From NCBI RefSeq assembly GCF_901709675.1, contig NC_051096.1:6289001-6353000 (forward strand): a stretch of DNA of 64,000 bases, in the 5' to 3' direction. This document shows, piece after piece, positions 31,997-41,627 of the stretch. How positions within the stretch are numbered: the first letter of the stretch is position 1; every line of letters begins with the position of its first letter. This DNA is from Syngnathus acus. Lineage: Eukaryota; Chordata; Actinopteri; Syngnathiformes; Syngnathidae. The notes beneath the pieces were generated by a model. The model was not told the origin of the DNA. It worked only from the letters and a program-made list of their open reading frames with translations, and did not search any database. The translations under genes were made by a program, and so were the position numbers.

Positions 31997-34900
31997 GCGC
32001 GCTGGCGAGCGTCAGAGCTGCGCCCCGTGCTGCTTTGCCTCACGCAAGCGTCACCGCCGTTGCTGTCATTGCTCGTGTGTTTTCTTTTTCAGCTGTCTCA
32101 AGTCATTAAAACAACCCAAAATAGTCAATCGTCTGTTTCCAGTATCCAGTGTGATGTTTTCCGCCTTGGATCGAGCGTGACGTATGAAATGAGTGCCGCG
32201 TGGATCCGGTTACAAACACTCCCGAATTGAACAATATTGCTAGTGTACTCCATTTTGTGGCCTGGGAGTGTAAATGGCAAATGGATACATGTAGATACTG
32301 TGTTACTGTGGTTACATTAGCGGCCGGCCATCATTATTTGGGCCTGAGCACCAGGTGGTTGAAAACCCTTCTTGGAATTGCTTATTATATTTCGCGCACC
32401 AATTTTTTGCCTGATTTAATTTTACTTTTAAAAATTTAATTTGAATTAAGCAGTGCGAAGATGCTGTCGGCAATAACGGTTTTACAATCATGCACGTATT
32501 GCTTCTTCCTCAGTCCAAGATGAGGATTTTATGATGTCATAAAAGTGCCATTAATACACACTTGGCACCCCGCAAAAAACTCCCGATGGCGCCTGGATAA
32601 TAAGAACATTTGAAACAGCCTCACATTTGCACAAATGTTCTATTTGAATGACTTTTCAATGTCATTTTCTTCCATAGCTCCTCCCATCAGATAGAAGCAG
32701 CAACAGGCACAAAGGGCCCGCAGACGCGCCAAAGAAGAGCCGCTCTCGAGGTAGCGCCCTTAATACGCACACCCAAATAGGGCTTAAATGACTGTGTAAC
32801 ACCATGTGCTTCATTTACCTCCCATTCATCATCCTTTTGTATGTCGGCTCCCAGCCATATAATCAGTCAGCTCTCTGCGAGGCTGCTCCTGCTCCCTAAG
32901 TTGCGCGGAGGATGCGGTGAGGGTCTTTTGTGTCATACAGGATGCGCTGAGAGATGAGGAATGAGACGCAAGTGAGAGAACATGTCTCACAAAGTCACAA
33001 CCCCAATCATGACGATTACCGGCAGGAATTAGACTTTGCGGTCCTCTTCAGGAGATAGTCACATTCAGGAAATCACGTCAATGGGCTTGACACCTTTTTA
33101 GGACAACAGCTTGGATCTGACGTCGTGTCAAAATGTGTTCAAAGAAGCAGCGGGCTGTACAGTTCATGCATGTAAGTTGATAGGTCAACTCATGTTTGCC
33201 TAAAGATTGGAAGTTATGCTAGAGACGGACGGCTTTCACTTTGAGCCACTAGCTTAATGCTAACTTAATAGGAAACGTGATCAACAGGTTCACAAATATA
33301 ATTTATTGTAACATTTTTAAGAATGGATATTTCAACACAAACAGTGAAGCAACACATAGAGACAGATCGTATAAAAAATTCACAGGCATATATTCTTTAT
33401 CCTCCATGAAAAAAATGACTGCAAGTTTACTGTGTCACTTATATTCGCACTTGGCACATCATCCTTACTGCTGCTTTGAAATATCTTAAAGTGCCGAGTG
33501 TAGGAGCTTATCATGCATCGCATTACTTTCCGTCGTCCACAGATTGATAACCCGCGAGGGAGTTACAGCGTATTACATTAGTCGACCACATCTAATTTGA
33601 GCATCATTAAAAGGATTGTGGACCGCACAACAAACATTTTCCACTCATCTTCTGCCAACAACCAAGAGCAAGCCTTCCAAAGGAAAGACATCGTGCTTAA
33701 TAAATGTTTGCTTAAAAACAGGAGACGTTTATTTTAGGCCTCATTTATGTATTAAGTCTCCGGTTAGAAGATATAATTCTGTCCCCGCAAGTGGTGAATG
33801 ATAGTCAAATAAGCATGTAATTACAATATTAATTCACAAGTTGTTACTCACTTAACAGGCAAACTCTAATAAGGTTTTTTGATGGACAAACAGTGTAAAC
33901 ATCTCGGGGTCCGTGTGAGACAGCTGTAGACAAGATAGGAAAAGGTCGTGAGTGTAAGAATAATGTCAGCTTGACTGACAAAAGACCAAAGATAACTGGA
34001 TTCAAATTACCAAAGAGACAAATCTTTTAATTCACTGTGCAAATGAAGGAGTATCTTAGTTTGCTGTCGTTTCTCGGAACGGTCTTTATCATTTTTTAAA
34101 TGTCAACCTATCAAAAATGGTCGGTTGGCCAAAATGTGCATGGCCAATTGAATCAAATCGACCATAAAATAAATTAAAAAAGGGATTAATTCCTTAAATA
34201 TAATTAAATAACCCAATTGAATAATTATGTTCAATTTTGATTTGACAGTTATGACTTCCCAGCTTTTTGCTAGGTCACCCCTTCTTCACCCACCAGCTTT
34301 TTTTTAACAAAGCCATTTCACACGAGTTATTCCAGTTCCTCCTCCTGGTGTCAAGCGACACGGGTAGGGGATTCAATCTCGGCCTCCGTGAAATCGCTGC
34401 ACTGTCATGCGCTGTCAATTCCCTACAGCTCTCACCACAAAAGAGATGTTCACACATCCAATGTGTCATGTGATTTGCGGACGTGTGTTCTTTCACAGAG
34501 ACAATTCATGTTTGGAAATATATTTGATAGATGGTTTTTTTGGGAGTGGTATCTGGGTCAGTACGATAAGTGCTTGTTAACCAGCAACTGTCCGTCTGGG
34601 CTGAATGATGTTCCCCTTCTCCAATTGCATCCGTTTGCACTGTCACGAGGGTAATTAAGTATTTCTTTGCGCGGTAATTGCCAATTTAATCTTCTGTTCT
34701 GCGTCTCCTGATTTTTTTTATGCCTCGTCTGTCAGTCAAGCTAGGTGTGGTTTCCATGGGGATCTGAGAGGGCCTGGTAGTTATTCTCTTCGGCCAAAAG
34801 TAAAACGCCACCGCCGCCGCCTCCTCAATGGGGTTGCTACGCAGAGGCAATTACTTTGAATAATATTCGTGCCACACTAATAATGTGCGAGCACTAAATT

Positions 34901-35869
34901 ATTTTGGGCTCCTCAACCTGCGCTGACGCTCATTCTCGATACACACCGGTTGTGTCAGCTTTCACTTGGAATCCCTTCCACTCTCTTCCCCCCGAGTGGC
35001 GGTCTGCAGAGACCCAGGTGCACCCATGACGTCGTCCACGCGCAACCTGAATTCTTTCCCCCCGACACCACCTGTTCACCAACATCACGACACAGGTGAC
35101 TCGAAATGCACCGGCCCGACGTCAACGCGGATGCTGATCGAGTCTGACTGCGAGATGATCGCAGCGGGAACACTTGAGGGGGAGAGGAACCTCGTTTAGA
35201 GCCTATTGATTTTATTTTGGTGTGGAAGTGGGCCACCAATTGAGCGAGCAAACTCGCCTCACTCGCGGTGCGGATTAAATCATCGTTTCTGATCTTCCGT
35301 GAGGAATAGGATTAATCAATAGCAGGAATTAAAGGCTGGGAACACAGCACTGAGGTGCTGCTGTTATTTTTGATGACATGTTGAGTGGGCGGCTGGCTCT
35401 CTCCCCGCATCAATACATACCATTAGCCATTTAAACTAACCATAGGATAAGACCTACATTTGGAGCTTTGCTAGTAAATAATAAAAATAATAAATACAAA
35501 TACGGTGAGATGAAATTAATCTTATCGCTGTTATTTTGCAGCTGTGGATGTTAATTTGCACAGCATTTTTGCATCCCACTAAGCCATGTGTCGCTGATAA
35601 TGAATGTCTTGAACTTCAAAAATCTCTATTCTTTCATCCCAAAGAGCATTTCGATGAATTCAATCGCTGTCAACGTGTGATTTGTTCAGACGTCGCCCAT
35701 GTGTCATTGCGTCACATCGACTGATAACAATAAATGTTGATTGGATGTGGCATATAATCATTCTGATTGCCCGTGACAAGCTTCATTTTTAAGATAAGCG
35801 ATGGCAACTGAACTTTTTTTCCCCCATCAAGATTTAATGGACAGGTCATGATGGATAAACTTTCCCCTT
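31997..35869. other. npy - fam221a intergenic region
   Basis: Nearly 3.9 kb without a recognisable gene. GC-rich near the npy promoter, then AT-rich unique DNA. A stretch around 34660-34910 carries AATTG/AATTA cores and non-repetitive sequence that could be a conserved regulatory element. fam221a poly(A) processing presumably occurs near 35830-35870. STK31, which occupies this position on human 7p15.3, was not found. Confidence 0.45.
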
Positions 35870-37718
35870 TTATTTCATCCTTTGTTTACAAATCGAAGTG
35901 GTAGCTTTGGGAGATGTTTTTTTCCATCCTTGCTGGTGGTCATCCTCTGACTCATCACCTAAAAAATACAACATCCAATACTCATAAAGCTGAAATGCAC
36001 TTTTGTTTTACAGGTTATAATTTAAATTTAGCCTGAAATTAACATGAAAGCTGAATTTACTTTTCACTTTTCGCCTTCTGGTCAATCCAATAGATTCTAC
36101 TCACACAACGCATTGGCCTCCAAAGCAGTGTAACTATCCAGCATGGAGCAGAACCCGGTCAGACCGCCCATCGCAGCATAAGGCACATCTTCTCCCACCG
36201 GGCGACCTCGTGCCTCCCTCTCGGACTTTGTCTCAACCTGACAGGTAAAAGTGATTTTATTGATGATTGAAGTACTGGAAATTCATTGAACCAAATCATG
36301 GCTGACCAGCGTCTGGTGATTGTATGCGGGCTGGCCACATCCACATGTGTACGGACTCCTGAACCCAGAACAGTCACCTGAAACGGGTTTGAAATATATT
36401 TTCTGTAGTCAAGTTAGTGTTGCTCATTAAGGCTCGAGACTTTCGACTCACACTTTTTGCACAAATGTCCGGCGCCTTCGGTGTGATCTTGAGGCAAATG
36501 TTTACACCGGCAGCGGACGGGTACTGCCCCGATGTGGGGAAGATATTCATAGGCACAACAAAGACATTTCCTCACCCGGCAGGGGAGGCGTAAAGGTCGC
36601 TCAGAAGGAATGACCTCAAAGTCCGTCTTATGTTGCTTGTATCTGGAAGAGATCAACAATACCAACCGATGGCACGGTGAGAGTCAGCGATAGAAGACAA
36701 AAGCGTCGAGTTGATTGGTTGACACAGCGGGACGCGATGACAAAACAAGATGAAACTAATGAGAGCAGCACATGGGGTCCACAGATATACGCTTCAGCTC
36801 AAATTGAAATCCCGTGACCTCAAATCATTCTGCGTGATAACAAAAATTGCACTGCATAACTCAAGGGGTGGTTTATTTGAAAAAAAAATAATCTCTATTT
36901 TAACCTGATCAGTACAAATTGAAAAGGAACTTTATAGCACCTATGTGCACAGAAGCACGGTGTCTCCGGACCGACGTGTTTGCAGTCGATGCCTCCTGGC
37001 ACACCAAAGCTCACATACAGTCTGTTTTTCAATCGCTGTGGGATCATTTTCCTCTTGTACTCCTCATATTGCTCAGGAGTAAACATTTTGCCTCCGTCGT
37101 CATCACCAACAAGCCTAAAAAAGAAAAAGAGCTTTTTTATTTGATAAAAAAAAATCCAATTTAAGTAATGACGTGTTCTTTAACAGGATTAAGCTGTTGA
37201 AGGTTTAAAAATACATTTCTATCCTTGTTTAATTCTGCCCCTGTGATGTCACAGTAGTGTCGTACAGTGCTGTTTTTTTGTGACGATAACACAATTAAAC
37301 ACAATTAAAAACACAATTAAACTGCAGCGACGGAATTATTTAATGACCACATTCAGTTCTCGATTTAATCATGGTTGTTTAAGTTAAAGTCCCTGCTGGT
37401 GGTGAAATGAGTTGCTTGAAAAAGCATAATTTGCCATTTTAATGATGAAGTGGATTGATTAAACATCATCAAGGCCATTCTTGAGGCTCTATTACTTTTG
37501 AGCGTATTTTAGAGCGAATATAAAGCATAATACCAGGTTATTAGATCATTGTATTCAAAATACCTGGAGATTCCATTTGATTATCAAGTCTAGCAACAAT
37601 GCGAATACAGATTTTAAAAAAATATGGTAGATTAAAAAAATAAGTGAACAAACCTTTTGTAGTCGCAATAGTCATCCACCGCTTTTAAGGCTGAACTGTC
37701 CAAGAATACAGATTCCAT
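35870..37718 (-). CDS. fam221a: FAM221A family protein
   Basis: Conserved cysteine-rich protein of unknown biochemical function (FAM221 family; human C7orf46). Coding exons on the minus strand: 37718-37654, 37114-36941, 36642-36452, 36377-36307, 36237-36105, 35958-35870; 240 aa. The family signature is clear: MFTPEQYEEYKRK, GIDCKHVGPETPCFCAHRYK, a Cys-rich core (CRCKH, CSGF, TCGCGQPAYNH) and GEDVPYAAMGGLTGF. The CxC/CxxC spacing suggests metal binding, which is an inference. It is shorter than the human protein (298 aa) because the acidic C-terminal tail is reduced. Reading through the donor of the fifth exon gives an alternative stop (TAG) after 213 residues. The poly(A) signal AATAAA overlaps the stop codon. 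It is head to head with ccdc126. Confidence 0.92.
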
Positions 37719-38300
37719 TGTAAAAGGGGAGGCAATCCAGTCTTGCAGGCTGTTTATGTGATAGGCCGCGACTTTTATAAAAGAACAAAATGCAAAATTT
37801 TACATCAAAACTGTCCCATCATTGTCTTACTGTTATGTTGCTATGGAAATGACCCAGGGTCCATCTAACGGCCGGAAAATGTACTGCAAGTGTTTCACAA
37901 ATAACCGAATGAACTAAGCCCACTCGAGCAAATCTTACTTATACAGTTCAGAAAAAAAGTATTGTAATATTAAATTGTTTTAAACTCGTAACCAAGACTT
38001 AAATGAGTGATTTGTTTGTATTTCCCCCTTTATGTCAGCCGTGGGGCGAGAGAAAGGCGGTAGGACTACAAGTCCCATGATGCCTTGCGGTGACGCACAG
38101 CGAACCTTCAAGGGAACCATGACGGTCAGCCCAGTTGCACGCATAAGATTTCTAGCTGTGCGCTTTAGCATACTGAGCCGCATAACGTTGATCGGAGCGC
38201 AGCAGGAGAAGCAAATGACCATCGGGCAATGTTGACCGGCTAACTTATCCCTCGAGAAGGTGGAGACATCTTTGTTTTTGTTTTGTTTTGGTTTACCCGG
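37719..38300. promoter_or_regulatory. fam221a / ccdc126 divergent promoter with ZNF143-type site
   Basis: Divergent starts flank this region. At 38065-38083 the motif ACTACAAGTCCCATGATGC matches the ACTACAATTCCCATGATGC consensus bound by ZNF143/THAP11, which is typical of bidirectional housekeeping promoters. The surrounding DNA (38040-38220) is CpG-richer than the flanks. No TATA box is evident. Confidence 0.6.
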
Positions 38301-39787
38301 CGACCGCAACAATCATCTCACAGTATTTTTAAAACCAGTCCTTTTGGGATCGGAGCTCTCCTACGCGGTTTGGCTGCAGCATGGCAGTGTCTCCAACTTC
38401 AAGATAACCCCAGATGCAGGAACACTGAGGTAAATCACCATATCTGACAGATTCGTCTGTTTATTTCTGTAGCGTTGTTCGCGAGCTAACATAACGCTAA
38501 CGCGGAGTTGTAAAGTAGCTTCATGTCAACTTCCCCTTTTGCAACTATAATAATAATATACGTAAAGTAACACAAATACCCTCCGATGTCTTCTACAAAC
38601 CTTGGCATCGACAATGCGTGGTACTGGGAGAGAATTAAGTCAACCTTTAGGTTTGCTAAGGTGCCTGCCAGTTGTTTTGCTGTCATACTTGGAATGGCCA
38701 AGCCATACACACTCAAGGTCATAGATGATCGTTCAACTAGTCAGTAGCCGTAGCCCTAAACAATGGCTTTGTTATATCTGTAGACTTGATAGCTGCGTGC
38801 TCTCTAGACTTGACTAATGGGTGTAACACTATCTAGAGATTGGCTTGCCAAAGTGACAAAGCATCATTGTTGTGTCATCGGTTTGGCTTGAGGAACGTGT
38901 TTTTTCCCCCTCCCCTGAGAGACAAAAGTTTGGATTGCTCAAAATGCGTGGTTGTTAACTGCTGTGCGTGTCTTTTATCTCCACGATTGTACTTGTGATT
39001 CTTAAATGTTCATTCAAAACGTTTCAGTCATTTGTTTACTGTGCTTGCTGTCAGGGGAAGCTGAGATGTTTCTGCCTTGTAAAATACAGATCCCCTTATC
39101 ACTGTGACTCAGGCCTCTGTAAAACATCCGCACTTTTATCGGCTTGTGTTGCTAATAGCGTAGCTGTCGCAGGTTCAGTCGTCCAGGTGTTTTTGTTTCA
39201 CGTGCACTCGTGGGTTATTGTATTCCTGCCATTAGTTTGTGATGTTGTGCAAGTATTGAAAGATGCTTGGCCTCAGCAAAATGGATTCTGTTACCTCTGT
39301 TTTCATAATTTATCCCCCCCCCGGTCAGTCCCTCCTGTCACAGCTCAATAGGAGGTGACAGTGGCACACCCATCGCAGAATGTAGAGAATGGACCCGTTG
39401 ACAAAGATGTAACAAGCGGAAAATGATCGCCTGATTTTCCCCAGGGAGTATGCGCCGAACAGCTTCTTTTGCCCATTCACTGAATATAATGAAAGTTTTT
39501 TTTGGGGGGGGGTTTCCACTCACGTTAATTTTTTCTCCCCCTATCTTTTATTTGTTCCGTATAGGTTTTCTGCTATGATGGCCCACCAACAACCAGAGGT
39601 CGAGGATCTCCTCTGTTAGGGGAATTTGAGCAGAGCATCCTTCTACTCCACTGTGAACTTCTCGCTTGCATATGGACAACAGATATACCCTGGAAATGTA
39701 TCAACCATCAGACTGAATTGACAATATCGAGGCTATTTACATCACCAGTGCTTTCCGGTTTCTTGCTCCTCCACCATTCCCAGTATC
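38301..39787 (+). other. ccdc126 5' leader: noncoding exons with short upstream ORFs
   Basis: A first leader exon ends at the donor CTGAG|GTAAAT (38429/38430). A second begins after the acceptor TATAG at 39565 and runs into the coding exon. The leader contains at least three short upstream ORFs: 38381-38407 (8 codons plus stop), 39575-39619 (14 codons plus stop) and 39672-39716 (14 codons plus stop). The intron between (38430-39564) shows nothing else. Confidence 0.55.
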
Positions 39788-40339
39788 ATGCTTGGGACTC
39801 TCCTGAGACGCAACATGTCCCAGAAGCTAAGTGTGCTGCTTTTAGTCTTTGCTCTGGTGTGGGGACTCATGTTGCTGCGCTATACCGTGCAGCAACCTCG
39901 CCACCAGAGCAGCGCTGAGCTACGCGAGCAGATCCTGGAGCTCAGTCGGCGATATGTCAAGGTCCTGACCGAGGAGAGCCGGAATACACCCGGCGGGCCG
40001 CAGGGGACCACCATGGCGGGTTACGGTAATCATCACAAGAATACACCAAACGTTGCCCACATGTAGTGACTTAATGATGTATTCCCTATGCACGCAGCGG
40101 ATCTAAAAAGGACGATAGCGGTGCTTCTGGATGATATCCTGGAGCGACTAGTCAAACTAGAGGGGAAAATGGAGTTGGCTGTCAATGCGTCCCTGACTAA
40201 CACCTCCCACGGGAGCGTCCTCGCTTCCACTCCAACTGCCTTGCAAAGAGCCTCCAAGCAGGAGAGGGCTGGCAGTCATCATCATGGGACGTTGCGCTTG
40301 AAGCCAAGGACCCCCAACAGGTCTCAGCAACATCTATGA
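39788..40339 (+). CDS. ccdc126: CCDC126, MGAT5-N-terminal-like membrane protein
   Basis: Small secretory-pathway protein related to the N-terminal stem of the N-glycan branching enzyme MGAT5 (Pfam family PF15027); function not established. Two coding exons, 39788-40025 and 40098-40339; 159 aa. Residues about 13-31 form a hydrophobic signal-anchor or signal peptide ([17 protein letters not shown]). They are followed by QQPRHQSS, a short coiled-coil-prone segment ([18 protein letters not shown]) and the hallmark [19 protein letters not shown], which spans the splice junction. Potential N-glycosylation sites NAS and NTS follow. The C terminus is basic and 19 residues longer than human (140 aa). 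The start matches the family's RxNMSQKLS context. Confidence 0.93.
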
Positions 40340-41312
40340 GCTTTGGTTTGGTAACTGCGTTGACTGATTGATCTCTTAGCACATCCCACTTTTCCTGAAT
40401 TTATCCCAGGACAACCAGGCTTTGAAGTGACTGATGCTTCTTAGAAGGCCAGCTCAAAAGGAAGGGAGACCTTTTGCCTTTTCACTTTGGTTTGCCATTA
40501 TATTTATTTCATTTGATCAAGATTGCATTTTTATATTTCAATTTTGCATTTTTATATAATGGCATATTTGAATCATATTACTATTACTGGCTATAAATTA
40601 TGTATCAACCTTGGCGGAACCGAAGTACGATGCTCTAGCACATTTAGCCTCGCTACTCCGATACGACTTAACGATATTACGTCAACCTGCTGAACGAAAC
40701 GGAATACTCACAATACGATTAGCGTATCTGTCGTATGAAATATCGCTAGATACAATATTATATGAAGACCCGTCCGTCTCTTAGCTAACATTTAGTCCTG
40801 TATAGATAATCCAAAGAATGTTCTGCCTCATTATGAGGCGACACAACAGATGAGTCTCATTTGCCACTAAACGTGCGTTTGCATTGTATCAGCTGAAAAA
40901 CAATGACCCCCCCCTCCTCCTCCTCGATTTCTTTTACTTGCCTTGGGTGTTATTTCACTCTCAATGAGTGGAATGAATGTACTGCAAGGTCAGTGCCTTT
41001 GGTGCTGTGAAGACGACTGACATCTGCGAATACACGTTCAGGGTTCATGTTGCACTGTGACTGTAGACATTTTCTAAAAATAATGGGCTAATCCACTTTT
41101 GGTAATGCTGGTATATTGTATGTGGGAGGTGATTGTTACATGCTGGAATAGTCTCTCAGTCTCTCTGCTTGGTGAAATCATGCAGAATAGAATCCTATCA
41201 AATGCTCATCATAATGGTACCAGACTTAAAGCAACAAATATGAACAATAGCTGTGATTTCTGCTGAATTGTTACCGTTTAAACTGTAATTTAAGTCCACT
41301 AGACTCAATAAA
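40340..41312 (+). other. ccdc126 3' UTR
   Basis: Non-coding stretch after the ccdc126 stop, ending with a canonical AATAAA at 41307-41312 followed by an A-tract. No further gene is seen before the tra2a promoter. Confidence 0.6.
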
Positions 41313-41627
41313 CTGGTTCAAATACGACTGGTCCAAAAAAAAAAAAAAAGTGTATATAAGATTTAGTGCCCAAGGATATTTTCTGACGTCATGGTTCACA
41401 CGACATAGTGTTTTTAAATACAAAAAAAAAAAGAAAAACGCCAGCTTTTATATGCAGGGGGGCGTCGTAACGGAAATGACGTATGCTTGTAGTTTACCTG
41501 ATCGCTCCGCCCCGCCGCGCCATTTTCTCATCGGAGACATATCAATCCAAAATATTGTGCATTTAAACGTTGAACTTGCTTTTATATTTAATTCCACGAA
41601 CTTATTAAGTAGGTAAATGACCTGGAA
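41313..41627 (+). promoter_or_regulatory. tra2a promoter and 5' UTR
   Basis: Immediately upstream of the tra2a start there is a perfect CRE (TGACGTCA, 41384-41391), a second half site (TGACGTA near 41478) and a GC-richer patch at 41500-41530. TSS position is not determinable. Confidence 0.5.
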
